The notes beneath the pieces were generated by a model that was given only the letters and a program-made list of their open reading frames with translations, was not told the origin of the DNA and ran no database searches. The position numbers and the translations under genes are program-made. Positions 11,754-23,360 of a DNA stretch of 64,000 nt are shown one piece after another. Source of the DNA: Moniliella sp. 'wahieum' (taxonomy: Eukaryota > Basidiomycota > Moniliellomycetes > Moniliellales > Moniliellaceae). The stretch spans positions 248,001 to 312,000 of the forward strand of contig RSEE01000049.1 in NCBI GenBank assembly GCA_003971905.1. The letters run 5' to 3'. Positions within the stretch are counted from its first letter, which is position 1. Each line of letters begins with the position of its first letter.

Positions 11754-13794
11754 ATGACCCCATCTACGCACGATCGTGTCCCCCTCGGGTGGTCCGAAGT
11801 CCAGGCGTTGGGAGATATGGCGCGGGCCGGGCTGTGTCGGAGCTGCTAGCCCATTGGCCTTGCTGGACCCAGCGGAGCGGCGATCCACCGCTGTGGGGGG
11901 ACGAGGTGGAACAAATGGTGGTCCTTCTGGATGCTGACAGGCGAAGGGCCCCACTCAGTATGGCCCAGGACCGGGTATTGACTGCCCTCGCCACCCAATC
12001 CAACTCACCCACTGCCGGCATTGACTTTCCCAGCTTCCAGCCCGAGTACGCCGGTACATGATCGAGTCGTGCCCAGGTCAACCTTACGACGCGTCTCCTG
12101 CCGGGCTGTGCCAAGTGGAGGCCAGTATGCAAGGCCGCAGGAAGCTGATCCAATCCTGCCTGGGCCCCAGGGAGAAGACTATGACGCTCGCCACCTACCC
12201 TCTCCTGGGCATGTTGGGTTCTCACCGCGACGGCCAGTGCACCGAACATGTCGCATTCGCTGGGCTGGAAGGCGCGTCTCTTTTTGGTCCATTTTGGAGA
12301 GCTCTCTTCTTCCCGACGAGATTATCAGCCCCTTTCACCGCTACCGCACTTTGACGGCCAATGGACGCAAACTCAAGGGCAGCAAGCCCGCCATCCATAT
12401 CCCGCTTTTCAAGGACAAAAGGACGCGTGCCAGCTGGCGTCCCCATCCGACGACGAAAACGGACCATCCTGCATATGGGAGACAGATTTACATGGACGCA
12501 TTGCCTTTGGCACAGGGTGCTGTGGCCTGCAGGCAACCATCCAAGCTGAATCCCTCTCCCAAGCCCGCCAGATCCACGACCTCCTCGTCCCGCTTTCTCC
12601 CATTTGCTCGCTCTCACAGCCGCGTCCCCCGCATTTAGGGGCGCTTTGGCCGATGTGGATTCCCATTGGATGGTATTGGCTCAGGCATTGGATGACCGCC
12701 CCGAGGAGAACAACGGAACACACTTTTCTTCCAGCTGATGGATGAAGGAGGCCGGGAGCGTCATCTCAACGACACGGAGAAGAGCCGGTGGGGCATTCCG
12801 AGTATGTACCTGGCTCTGCCTCCGCACTTGGCGGCCACTCCCGGGTATGGGGATCCCCCGACGCTTCGCATTCACCAACAATCGTATGAGACGTTGGTGC
12901 AAAATGGGATGGAGCCGGTTTTGGCACGTCACTTTGCCAGCATTTTCCACACGATCCCCTGCTGTTGTACCCCCCGATGATCGAAACACGGAAGAAGGGG
13001 CACAGCAAGATGGCCCGACAGAGTATCTCGATCTCTTTCTAACTTCTATTTGGCCCGCCGTACGACTCAAGCCGCCCGTTTCGCATGATGGGCCCGGATG
13101 GCGAGTGGAGATGCGGTCGATGGAAATCCAGCTGACGGATTTTGAAAACGCAGCGTTTACCACTTTTGCTGTGCTCCTCGTCCAGGCTCTGTTAGAGTTG
13201 GGGCTGTCGTTGCACATGCCCCTTTCGTCTGTTGACTCCAACATGACCTGCGCTCAACAGCGCGGCGCCGGCAGCTCGATGCGCTACTTGTTCTCGACCC
13301 GCTTTGCTCAAGCACTTGGTGCACCTCCTTCGGACGACACATCGGGTGATGGCCTTTCGTCATTTAGCTTGCATGAGTTGATCAATGGTCAGGTATGTGG
13401 TGTGTTTTGTTGCATCCTGTTCCTTCGTTACTAGCCCCATCTTTTGACCACAGACAACTGGGTTTCAAGGACTGGTCCCTATGGTGCGCTCGTACCTCGC
13501 GCACCAACCAATGGAGGCGAGCCACGCGCGGCAACTGAATGAGTACTTGGACTTTATCAGCGACAGAGCCCGAGGGAAGTATGTCACTCTGGCCTCGTAT
13601 GTCCGCAACTACATTCTCCGCCACCCGGCTTACCGGTTGGACAGCCAGATCAGCCCCGAACTCGGATACGACTTGCTGGTGCACTTGGACCAGGTGGAGC
13701 AAGGCGTGGTCGCTGCTCCTACCCTACTGCCGCGCTCCTATGCCCCCTCGTGCTCGCCCGGCACGCTGCGAGCGTGCAACAACGGTACAAGTAA
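11754..13794 (+). CDS. GSH1: Glutamate-cysteine ligase (frameshifted)
   Basis: This enzyme makes gamma-glutamylcysteine, the rate-limiting step of glutathione synthesis, in the cytosol. The eukaryotic GCS family is unmistakable across three frames: LGWSEVQALGDMARA at the N-terminus, LWGDEVEQMVV (catalytic acidic residue), MIESCPGQPYDASPAG, EASMQGRRK, SLLPDEIISPFHRYRTL, IPLFKDKRT, IYMDA, GTGCCGLQATIQAES, LKPPVSHDGPGWRVEMRSME followed by IQLTDFENAAF, and VPMVRSYLA. A 61-nt GT-AG intron (13393-13453) interrupts the ELINGQ-TTGFQG join. The frame changes at least six times; near the C-terminus adding one C to the C5 run at about 13743 gives an end VQQRYK and stop 13792-13794, which I prefer to stops at 13820 or 13825. 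A TATA box lies just upstream. Confidence 0.92.
13393..13453 (+). other. Intron of GSH1
   Basis: Donor GTATGT after ATCAATGGTCAG and acceptor CCACAG before ACAACTGGG. Splicing joins two conserved GCS blocks and avoids an immediate stop in the intron. Confidence 0.85.
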
Positions 13795-14481
13795 AACAGG
13801 ACTCGGATGCGAAGCTTTGATCTAAGTGTACCCTCTTATTGGACGGTGGTCTGTGTGGCCTTTTAGTGCCTCAGTCCTTACCTCCCTAGTAGTCCTCTTT
13901 GTCTTCTATTTTGTACTACCCTAGATATTCTATCGCCGTTTCCACGACTGTACGTTGTGCAGACGGCCCCTCTTGACTGATGTGACTGTACTATTACTTT
14001 TTGTTACTACCGGCGGTATTCCCCTATTCCTCCTATTACTACTAGTATATTATTTCTCGGCGAGATGGAGTATCGGTTTTTGGAGTCCTGGTAGTGCAAA
14101 GGAGAGGTCGGGGGATCTGGTCTATTGGGGTAGGGGGGCATAATAGCCGGTAGTAGGGAGGGGCTACCTTGTTTTTGTGAGGCCCACAAAGCCGAGGAAA
14201 TGATATCTCCCTTCTGTATATACGGCGGGTGTGGTACAGGTGCCGTCTGAGTCATTCGAGTCACGCTAGTACCGCGAGACAAAGGACTAATACTTGCTAC
14301 AGCAGCACAGAGGACATGGGTCATTCCGGTCATTAGATACGCGATTGCAAGCAATATTCGGGCAAAGCTGCGTGTGTTGCGTGCATGTCCATATCGCCGC
14401 CACGTCCCACCACGCCGTAACCATCGCCTGCCCAACCCTGCCTGCCCATCGCTCTTGGGGGGCATCTCGTCCTCTTACGCG
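13795..14481. other. Intergenic region, GSH1 to the phosphotransferase-like gene
   Basis: About 690 bp between two co-oriented genes. It holds the GSH1 3' region and the next promoter. I see no gene or strong repeat in it. Confidence 0.6.
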
Positions 14482-15758
14482 ATGGATCATCCTGATTCAT
14501 CATCCCTTCCCCCATCCTCGCTTGTGCCGGACGTTGTGCTGGCCGCCTTTGGTCTCAGCCACCCGCCCGCCAATACCACCCGGACTGTCGTCCCGCTCAA
14601 TGGCGGACAAGGTACGAGTGTGCTGCTCGATGGCACGACCGTACTGAAGCCCCTCGGCCAGCAAGACAGCAAGGCGCTGGATCAGGCCGAGTCGGAGCTG
14701 ATTGCCCAGCTGTGCGCAGCTATGGCCTCGCGCGCCGAGCAGAGCAACACCTATCGAGTTGTCCGGCCCATCGCTCGCGTCCGTCCCGGCAAGGGGGAGA
14801 TGCAGTATGTGGCGCATGGATGGACTGCCACCACGTTTCTCCCCCACCTCGACGGGAGGGATATCTATGAGCTCCGTCCTTGGGTGCCCCAGTGGAAATG
14901 GAAGAGCAAGTACGAGGACGACTCGCAGAGATCGTTATAGCCTCTCGGGCCTTCCATGCTGATGTCCGCCAATGGGGCATCCACCCCCCCCACTCCCTTC
15001 CCCCCCACTGGTGGTGCACGTGCCTTTCCCACACTCGCCGCTTCATTGATGCCCGCGAACATGTCTGGGCTCAGACGATCGGTTCATCTGGGGAGGTACA
15101 ATGCTCACTACAATCTCCTACCCCAGCACGAAACCAGCGACTCAGACGACAGGCATAGCTGCAGCCGAAGCCCCTGGCGTTGGAATTGGCGTTGGCCGTG
15201 GATTATCAACAGACAGCCATAACCCCCCCATTTGGGTTTGGCTGGCGTCGCCGCCGAAGCACTTCGGGTGCGGGTCGATTCCTCGCTTCAACCTGCCTAT
15301 ACACTGCTACACACTTACTCGCGTCTCCAGCGCCCGCTTGACCCTCGTTCGGTTGAGCAACGTTCTCAGCTCATTCATGGCGATTTGGCCGGAAACGTGT
15401 TGTTTTCTTCGGGTCAAGCCATGTCGCCCCAATCACCATGCCGCCTCCGCCACCTACGGTGTTGGACGTCTCGCCTTACTGGCGCCCGCGCGAAGCGGCT
15501 GAGGGCATACTTGCCGCTGACTTTCTCGTGTACTTTGGCGCTGATGCATCCCACCTTTCTTCGGCGTTGAGCGCCTCCTCCTCCGACCACCTGGATCCGT
15601 TGCAAGTCCAAATGATCATCAAGGGTCTCCTGTTTCGTTTGCTCTCCAATTCAGCCCTTCGACCCGATCCAGGACTGCATCAACACTACACCCACGCTAC
15701 CAACGTAGCTGCTTTCCTCCTGGACAAAGCTGAGGCCTCCACTGGTAGCTCGAACTGA
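14482..15758 (+). CDS. TIGR02569-like phosphotransferase-fold protein (frameshifted)
   Basis: The N-terminus (VVLAAFGLSHPPAN, VPLNGGQGTSVLLDG, TVLKPLG) and the core motif SQLIHGDLAGNVLFS followed by PTVLDVSPYWRPREAAEG and ILAADFLVYFGAD match the TIGR02569 family, described mainly from actinobacteria and related to aminoglycoside/choline kinases. In that fold the Asp of HGDLxGN is the catalytic base and the later Asp (VLDVSPYW) takes the place of the metal-binding DxD/DFG residue. The substrate is unknown. The frame shifts at about 14885, in the 14970-15240 stretch and near 15425; conserved segments continue in other frames. It ends convergently with RPN7. Bacterial ancestry is an inference from where the family is known. 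Confidence 0.75.
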
Positions 15759-15954
15759 TCATACCTACCACCCCAACTCGTTCGATCGTCCTGGTTTCTC
15801 CGTTATTTGGTCGCTCAAGCTTCAAGTCAAGACGCTCAAAGCGCTAAGGGTCGTGTTAATCACTTTGCATTCAATGCCATCCATCGTGGGTGGTGGTCCA
15901 TCCGGTTTCATGCGGTTTTACTGAAGAAAAGTTGGCCCTGTCCTGTTTGTTCCC

Positions 15955-16017
15955 ACTAGCCTCATTGCGCTCATTGCTGTTTCCTCAGGACTTAAATGAG
16001 GAAACCTTGAGGCTAGT
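15955..16017. other. Nested inverted repeat between convergent genes
   Basis: An outer perfect 10-bp stem (ACTAGCCTCA at 15955-15964 with TGAGGCTAGT at 16008-16017) encloses an inner perfect 9-bp stem (GTTTCCTCA at 15979-15987 with TGAGGAAAC at 15997-16005). The two arms also share the CCTCA/TGAGG core. It lies in the 452-bp gap between the 3' ends of two convergent genes, so a role in transcript 3' ends is possible but untested. Confidence 0.75.
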
Positions 16018-16210
16018 AAAATCCCACATTCATTTTGTAGAAGGAAGGCTTGCATCTGGTGTGCGGTCCAATCACCTTACATGTTCATCAGCGTCCGACT
16101 AGCGAGGGCAATCTCTACATCGACGTTGATCATCACCAGATGAGCAGCGTGCAGTGGGAAGGCAAGAGTTGGTGTTTGGTTTGGGATGCGATTGCTCGAT
16201 GGAGATGGGG

Positions 16211-17486
16211 TTAGAGAGCTGTCCGGGAGAGCTTCTGGAGCTGGTTGAGGAGTACGTCACCATCCTTAATGATCTGGTTGTACTGTGCGTTTTTCGAATC
16301 GGGCCGACGCGTCTCGATGACGCCGTGCACCTTGTCAATTACTGCCGGTAGGCGACCCGACGAAATGAACCTCGACAGTTCCCTGTCGATAAACTCATCC
16401 GTGACCCCAAATGCATCTGCCATGGATCGTAGCGTGACAGACCGGTAGGACTCGAGAAGTTGCGCATAGGCAATGATGCGCATCTCCCGCACGTAGTAGC
16501 GCGCATGGGCATTGAGCAGTCGTGAGGGAAGAAGATAGGTTTGCTCGATCTGGGCCAACGCTTCAAAGAAGGCCTTGTAGTTGCCATTGTACAGTGACTG
16601 AGTGTAGACCCTCAAATGCGGCAGCTCGTCAATCACCTGCAGCACCTCGGGCGCATTGAGAATCTTCTTCTTTAGCTCCGTCCGCGGCAAGGCAAGCATA
16701 TTGGCAATCACTGCCAGTGATACAAACGAATGGTAATCCAGTAGTTCGGTTGCGGTAAACGTAGAGAGCGCCTCGAGAAACAGCTCCCCACCTCGCTTAA
16801 AATCCCGAATAGAGAGGAGGTGGAGACCCTCGTATACCTTAAGCCGGTTGCGGCGGTCCCAGTCACCACCCTCTTCGACCACTTTTTGACCTCGGTAATT
16901 GATGATGTGACAAGGGAGGTGTTGCCAAAGAAGAAACCGATGCGGATGAGGCCGAGTGTCAAGTCGATCTTACTGCCTAGCCCAGCACCCTTTTCGATCG
17001 CCTCCTTAGTAGCAGCGATCGCCTTGTCCTACGGAAAAAGAGGCGAAGTTAGCACAAGGCGGGGAGAAAAAGGAAATGCACGCACTTGGTCCCCAATTTT
17101 GGCATAGTAGCTGGCTTTGTTCTTGAGCACTGCGCTGATTTCCATCTCGCCCTCCTCCTCAGTAGCCTTGGTAAGCTGTTGGTCAAGCTTGGCCAGCTCC
17201 TCCTTGTTGCGCTCCTCAAGCCGGGCCAGAAGATCTTGAGGCGTGGAGGCATGGTGGGTGCTGGTACTCCCAACAGGGGAGGGCAACTTCTTGCTGATGA
17301 GCGGGTCGGCAAGCAGGGCAGCGTAGTAAGGTGCCATCTCGTCGGCCTCAATTCCAGCCAGCAGTTCAGCAGCGGCGGCCGAAGGAGATGGTGTCGCCGC
17401 GCGCACCCCCCGTGGACCACGGTAAAGAGGAGGTGCTGCCAGTGCAGGTTGGGGATAGGTTGGATGCTCTCCTCGTCGGCAGACAT
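16211..17486 (-). CDS. RPN7: 26S proteasome lid subunit Rpn7 (frameshifted)
   Basis: Rpn7 (PSMD6) is a PCI-domain subunit of the proteasome lid, the complex that holds the deubiquitinase Rpn11. From ATG 17486 the protein starts MSADEESIQPIPNLHW; a helical repeat region follows (ISAVLKNKASYYAKIGDQ), then a small GT-AG intron at about 17029-17085 and DKAIAATKEAIEKG. The PCI domain and tail are diagnostic: VFVSL-type core, SMADAFGVTDEFIDRELSRF, LPAVIDKVHGVIETRRPDS and KNAQYNQIIKDGDVLLNQLQ. Two breaks are repaired by one base each: a G6 run at about 17405-17410 (HGG-VRAATPS) and a missing C at about 16887 (EVQKVVEEGGDWDRR). An upstream in-frame ATG at 17531 is possible but less likely. Length fits the family (about 400 residues). 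Confidence 0.95.
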
Positions 17487-17735
17487 GGTGGTGGCGATGG
17501 GGCGCCGCCCGTCGACTGGCATACCCGCCATGCCATACCTACCGCTGGACCGCAGCTAACACACGCGTCCTGGCCGCTGCCCCAGACCGCGCGGAATAGA
17601 TGGCAGGCGGAACGGCAGGCGCAGGCACAGCGCCAGTGTCGCTCCCCGTGACGCGGCCACTCGTTAAGCGTACAACAGCTCGGCCAGAGCGCTCCTCGTG
17701 CGTCTCTTGCGGCCTAGATCGTGATCCCCACCACC
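17487..17735. promoter_or_regulatory. Shared divergent promoter region of RPN7 and RPN6
   Basis: Only 249 bp separate the start codons of two divergently transcribed proteasome-lid genes. The region is GC-rich with no obvious TATA box. A GGTGGCGAT at about 17488-17496 resembles the yeast proteasome-associated element GGTGGCAAA at seven of nine positions, but this is weak and could be chance. Co-regulation from one region is inferred from geometry. Confidence 0.55.
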
Positions 17736-19103
17736 ATGGCAACGCCTACACCCACCACCCGCCCTCCGTCGCTGCCGCCGAGACCGCGTTTGATGCTGGC
17801 GACCGTGCGGGCGGAGAGGCCCAGCTCAAGGCTGTGCTTGCCCAGCAGCCTCCCGCGGACAAGGCCGCTTCAGCCAAGGGTGAGGCCATCCTGCGCGAGC
17901 AGGAACTCTCGCTCTTCTTCGTCTCGGCCAGCTGTACCGCGACGAAGCCAACGTGGATGCCCTGGCAAGTGTCGTGCGCGACTCACATGCTGTTCTTGCT
18001 CACTTGGCCAAGGCCAAGACGGCAAAGCTGATCCGCCAGCTGATTGACCTCTTTGGGGACGTACCGGGTGATGCAGCCCGCGCCGCCCAGATTCGCATTA
18101 CCGAGGAGAATATTGAGTGGGCCAAGGAGGAAAAACGCATCTTCCTCAAACAAAGTCTTGAGACGAAGCTAATTGCCCTCTACTACGAGGCGAAAAATTA
18201 CCGCCAAGCCCTGCCCTGATAGAACAACTTCTCAAGGAACTCAAGAAGTTGGACGACAAGATGATCCTCACCGAGGTCCACCTGCTCGAATCCAAGGTAA
18301 ACTTTGCGATTGCCAATTTGCCCAAGGCCAAGACAGCCTTGACTTCTGCCCGTACCTCCGCCAACGCCATGTACACCCCGCCTTTGCTCCAGGCTCAACT
18401 GGACTTGCAGAGTGGTGTGCTACACGCCAAAGACAAGGATTACTCCACCGCACTGTACTCGTACTTTTTCGAAGCGCTGGAGGGCTTCTCTGGTCAGGAG
18501 GATCCACGCGCAGGATTGGCACTCAAGTACATGTTGCTGTGTAAAATCATGCTCAACCTGCCGGAGGATGTGGCGGCAATTATTCAAGGCAAGACGGCGC
18601 TTGTGGCCGAATCCAAAGCGGCCAAGGGTGCTAAGGCATGGGGCGCCAAAGGCGCGGCGGTAGAAAAGGCTACGGAGCGGGACGTGGAGGCCATGTCTGC
18701 CGTTGCCAAGGCGCATGAAGAACGGTCATTGGAGGCATTCGAAAAGGCATTGAAGGACTACCAAACTGAATTGTCCAACGACCCCATTATTCGCAACCAC
18801 TTGGCTGAGCTGTACGACACCTTGCTGGAACAAAACTTGCTGCGCGTGATTGAGCCTTACTCGCGAGTCGAGATTGCGTATGTGGCACAACGGGTGCGCC
18901 AACCCGAGCGGGAAGTGGAGCAAAAACTGTCGCAGATGATCCTGGACAAGACCTTCCATGGAATCTTGGACCAAGGCAATGGGTGTCTGGTTGTCTTCGA
19001 TGAGCCTCCACAGGACAAGATGTACGAGGCTGCGTTGCAGACTATCAAGCACGTTGGTGACGTGGTCGACTCGTTGGCTAAAAAGGCTAACAAGTTGGGG
19101 TGA
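17736..19103 (+). CDS. RPN6: 26S proteasome lid subunit Rpn6 (frameshifted)
   Basis: Rpn6 (PSMD11) clamps the proteasome lid to the base and core through an N-terminal helical solenoid and a C-terminal PCI domain. The sequence shows [106 protein letters not shown], and the ending [20 protein letters not shown] with [20 protein letters not shown], all characteristic. Three single-base losses break it: near 17765 (CGCCCTCC), near 17910 (TTCTTCGTC) and at about 18217 (CTGCCCTGA); one added C at each restores a continuous Rpn6. Because the protein is essential in yeast, sequencing error is more likely than a pseudogene. The start ATG is chosen because it sits just upstream of the conserved N-terminus. 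Confidence 0.95.
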
Positions 19104-19427
19104 GCTTTTTTCTGGCTCCTGGCTTACTCTTAGCTTGCGTGGGGAAGCATTGGGGGGGGGGGCGATCTGCCCAAATGTAATCATTATACACGGTCATGCA
19201 CACCCACTTTGAAGTGCGAAGGGAGGCAAGGTATCTGACATTAAGACAGGAGATTCGGGATGGGGCGTGCAGCAAGAGACAGCAGGAGATGCTTGGAAGG
19301 AGAGGCGATGTAGACGTGTGAGTTTTAAGGTGGTCAACGGGGCCAAGGGCCCAGATAAAGCAAAAGTCCAAATGGAACGAGGGGGGTTGGTGCGGAGAGG
19401 TGGAACGAGAGGAACAGAGAGTTGAGA

Positions 19428-21073
19428 CTAGACGACGGCTGTCACGAGTGTCCTAGAAGAGTGACGACGATGGGAATGCGCGCGTCCTGCCACGAGAGAG
19501 GTTGCCGGCTCCGCATGTACACCCTCCCCAGCCAAGTCCTGGCCAGGGCTCATGTCAAGCGTGCGTGACCGTGGAGGGCGGGCATTCGAAGGATTCAAAC
19601 TGAAACCTGAGACATGCGATCGGGAAATGGAGGCTGCTCCGGCAGCACGGGAGGTGGAGGTGGAAGAGGGTCCACGTGCCTCGGTCGAAGGATGCTGGTC
19701 TAACCCTTGACGCCTTGGTGGAAGGGATCGGCACTTGAGCGGATGGTCTGACTCGTCACAGAGATGGCGTGCATCTCCATCAAGATGCCCAACAGGTTGA
19801 TCAGACGAAGACGAGCGGGAAAACTTGACCAACTGCACTTCCTCGTCCACCTCAAGAGCACAGGGGGGCCTGTTCCCCTCTTCGCGATGATCTGGGGACA
19901 AAAGGGCAATGTATCCCCTGGACCAGTGAACTGGTGCGCCCCAACCAAACAGCCGGTCCACCCCACGCGTGGTAGCGTCAAGGATATGCGCACGGTCGAG
20001 GGGCCGGAGAGCAAGGTGGGCAAAGAACGAGAAGAAAAGGATAGCCATCCCAGCGCCCGCAATCAAGTCAACGGCAAAGTGATGATGGAAGTACATTGTG
20101 GACCAGCACATGAGAGCAAAGTACACCACCATAAAGGCAGATCCTGCTGCCCCTCCGTACCGCGCAACAAATAGCGCACAACACGCTGCAGTTGCCGCGT
20201 GCAGGGAAGGAATCGCACCAAAGACGACAGGCCCGCGGCGGAATCCGTCAGAGTACAAATGGGTCCCAAGTACCTCGTCCACTCGTACCAGTCCAGCGGC
20301 GTTTCCGGGGAAGGCGTAGTTGGGGACTGTACCGGCGGGATAGACGTCATGGAACCACGGGGCAGCATGAGGGTTGAGAATGTGAAGGACCAATCCCGAC
20401 AAGTTTTGAAGACCAAGGCACCAACCAAACACGTTGGCCGCGCCTGGTGCACCAAAGAACCAAATCCACCACCCAGCCAAGAAGGGGGAGGCAAAGTGAA
20501 GCACACCATAAAAAATCCAGGCGAGAACGTCCTGGAAAGGCGAAGGGTCGAGGCCAATAGCTAGATCGTTGAGAATGCGGAGGGTAGGTGGGAACATGAT
20601 CAGGACAGTTGGGTAGAAGACGGCTTCATGGGGCTTTCGGCGTGCATAGCGGATCCAGACGAGGAGTGCGAGCGGGGCCATGAGTACCATGGAGAGGAAG
20701 ACGCCCAAGGGCGAAAGAAGAAAGGTCTCGAGCACGGGCAAGACAGTGGTGTGGATGGGGGGCGGATGTGGTCGGGAATGCGGCGGGCCTGCTTAAAGGC
20801 GAGCGTCCAGACCAGCGGAGGCGCCATGCCAAAGAGGAGACCGGCCAGCCAGCGGAGCGGGTGCTTGGAGTTGAGCAGCACGCGGCTGCAGTGTCGCACG
20901 AGGCGGCGGAGGGGTGGAACACAGGTGCTGAGGAGCAGGATGGCGGCCAGCACGGCGGCGATGGGCAGCACAATGCGGCTCCAGATGGGCAGATCGGCGG
21001 CGGCGACACGCTCGAGCACGGCGCTGCGGTGCGTGGCGCGCAAGTGCGACAGCACCTCGCGTGGCGACGACAT
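19428..21073 (-). CDS. AUR1: Inositolphosphorylceramide synthase catalytic subunit Aur1
   Basis: Aur1 moves phosphoinositol from phosphatidylinositol to ceramide in the Golgi; it is the target of aureobasidin A. From ATG 21073 the minus strand encodes several hydrophobic helices (RIVLPIAAVLAAILLLST, GVFLSMVLMAPLALLVW, GVLHFASPFLAGWWIWFFG) and the PAP2-type active-site blocks: PNYAFPGNAAGLVRVD, VVFGAIPSLHAATAACCALF and STMYFHHHFAVDLIAGAG, with the two His and the Asp expected for catalysis. A Ser/Arg-rich cytosolic tail of roughly 150 residues follows, longer than in budding yeast (about 400 residues in total there, about 548 here). One frameshift at the G6 run 20757-20762 is mended by a seventh G (RPPIHTTVLP). 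The gene converges with RPN6. Confidence 0.93.
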
Positions 21074-21590
21074 GGACGGTGGTGGTGGTGGCGGCGGCGG
21101 GGTGCGATGGTCCTGGCGCCCAGAGTCGCTCCCGGCAAAGGGCGGGTCTGGACCGGCGAGCTCTACCGCCCCGTCCTGGGCACGTGACAAGTAGCGACAA
21201 AGCCCCCAGGCTGAAATCTTTCTAAGATCTAAGATCTACGAAGCGTGCGCGCTGGCGACGCGTGACGCGTGACGCGTGACGGCGGGGCAGCTGTGTGATT
21301 AATGATTGAGCTGCCCCGCCGATGCAATTTCAAACGCAGCCCTCCGCTCTGTCCAATCCAGATGGCAAGCAAACTTCGCTGCTCTCTCCCCAACTAGCAA
21401 CTCCCACGACGATCGCCATTGGCCATCCATTTCGCCCCGTCCCATCGTCCCCGCCATATTACAGCCCGGCTCATCCCATTTTCTCTCTGTACCCGCATTG
21501 TTGCCGAACCGGGGTCCGCGCCCTGCCAGCGCAGTGAGCCAGTGCGCCCCCTCCATCTCTATTCTCAGCTGCTTCCATATTTATTGACAA
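21074..21590. other. Intergenic region upstream of AUR1
   Basis: About 500 bp containing the AUR1 promoter side and two adjoining period-7 arrays (21225-21281). No gene seen. Confidence 0.5.
21224..21281. repeat. Period-7 arrays of AGATCT and ACGCGT
   Basis: AGATCT at 21225-21230 and 21232-21237 separated by one A, then ACGCGT at 21258-21263, 21265-21270 and 21272-21277 separated by single Gs, and a further partial GACGG heptad. Two arrays with different palindromes lie within 60 bp, 150 bp upstream of AUR1. Confidence 0.92.
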
Positions 21591-21990
21591 AGCTTCAGGC
21601 TGGGACAGAGAACGCTACGCCTAAACCGACCCGTTCATCTTGCGTGTGCTGCTTGCTAGCACCAACCCCGCTTAAGGAACCAGGGAATCGCCAGGAGATC
21701 AGGACCCTCTGGTGCCCGCCATCCGTTCCCATACCCGAGGTAGCGCGTGTGGATACGGATGAACGTGGTAGACATCCGAGCGAGGAGATCCATTTTCGTT
21801 GAGAGTCAGTAGTCAAGTCCTTCCAGTGCCCAAGCATCTTGCCCACTGTCTTCGTGCCATAGTATCCTCGCGTCGTCAAAACCGGGGGGGGAAACGGCTC
21901 TTGGGTGCGTCCCTGGTACTTGGCATTCTTGTCGCATTCTGCTTGTTCCAGAAGCCGAAGCAGCTCCTTCTCCCACCGGCGTTTCAAAGG
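21591..21990 (-). repeat. Dispersed repeat, copy A (degenerate coding element)
   Basis: This roughly 400-bp segment is clearly related, in the same orientation, to 39043-39436. Shared stretches include GCTGGGACAG, AACGCTACG, TATCCTCGCGTCGTCAAAAC and CGCATTCTGCTTGTTC. Read on the minus strand it encodes EKELLRLLEQAECDK, then GRTQEP and VLTTRGYYGTKTVGK-HWKDL; the other copy keeps most of these residues although its frame is broken. The family is unknown to me: it may be a mobile-element fragment or a decayed gene family. Confidence 0.75.
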
Positions 21991-23360
21991 CGTCGCGGTG
22001 CTCTCATGCACCATTCTCCGTTACGCGCTCTGCGCCTCCTGTGAACCCGTGTGGCGCAGCGTGTGGTCCACCTCCTTTCCTCCTAACCCTTCGATTGCTC
22101 TAGGCCCCACCACGCGGTAGTCGGTGCGCTGGGCCCGCGCCTCGTCACATCCTCTTCCTCCACAGTAGGTTCGTTGTGGACGTGGGTGTCGGGGGAATGG
22201 AGCGCACGAGCTGGAGAATGGGCTCCCGTACTGCCTCATGCAACGCACCAAACTTGGCCTACTGGGTGCGGGTGCAAGCCATGATGGCTGACCGGGGCGT
22301 AGGCCCGGTGGTCCTCTAGTAGTATGTCATAGTCAACACAGAGGAGACAAACAATAAAACGCCGCTCGACGGATATACTGCCATGGCCGTATACTGAGCT
22401 CATATATGCCACGCAAATCTATAACCGACGGTGCGCGGATCGCTGAAAGGGAGAAGCCACAGGACGCAGTCGAGGATCGATTTGACACAGCCGGCACCTC
22501 GGCCTGTCAAATCCTCTCTCCTATCTTCTCAACACTATGATCTGCAGCCAATGCTTCCCTCTTGACAATTGCGAATGCCGATAAGTCCGTACTTCGGCTC
22601 CAGATAGAATTTTCCTCCAGTTTCTTTGATTCCAAGGGTCAGTGTGTCTTTTCACATGCTACCTTTTACTCCCCCCCTCTCCATCCCCGGAAGAGAGGTT
22701 ACTCGTGTCATCATATCTGAGTCCCGATCACGGTCTCCATTGGACTCCCAGAGCCACAGTATCATCGACTTTTGTTGGCATTAGTCTCTCCCATCGTCCA
22801 TACGTGCTTCTACAGAAAATGTGCATATTTGGCCTTAAAAAGGCGTTCAGTCCTATCTTAGTTTCCCGACGTATGTTATCTATAGGCGCGAGATGCTCTC
22901 CTATGGCCCTTCCACATCAAGCTCTTCATCGCCCCCTCTCCCCATTGACACCGTCAGCTGCTTTCTCTTCAGCTGCTCGCACCCCTTTGCAGCGCTTTTT
23001 CCCTGGTGGAGGAGCACCCTAAACAGTATGTCAGCGTGAAAAGGGGATCACATGTAACGTACCACGGTGTACGGACCAGGATATCGAGGGATGGGACATT
23101 GATGGAACCCGCAGCTTTCTTATATAGGATCACAGGAATGGAGCCAGGTGGACCACACCTTTTGCGGCATTGGGGAACAAAGCATTCGGGCACAAAGGAG
23201 TGAGGCGATGATTATGTACCGAAGAAGGTGGTACACAAGATAACGATAACCGCCACACATCGGGATCATCATGAGAAGGAGCCGCTTCGACCGTTGGAAC
23301 AAGCGGAGGAAAGTGAATAGAACACCAGAAGTACCACAGGGACGCACTCAAGATTCTTTC

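Noticed and set aside
16211-21073. RPN7, RPN6 and AUR1 as genuine pseudogenes
   Set aside because: Each becomes intact with one added C or G per break and retains full conservation on both sides; these are essential genes in yeast, so consensus error is the simpler explanation.
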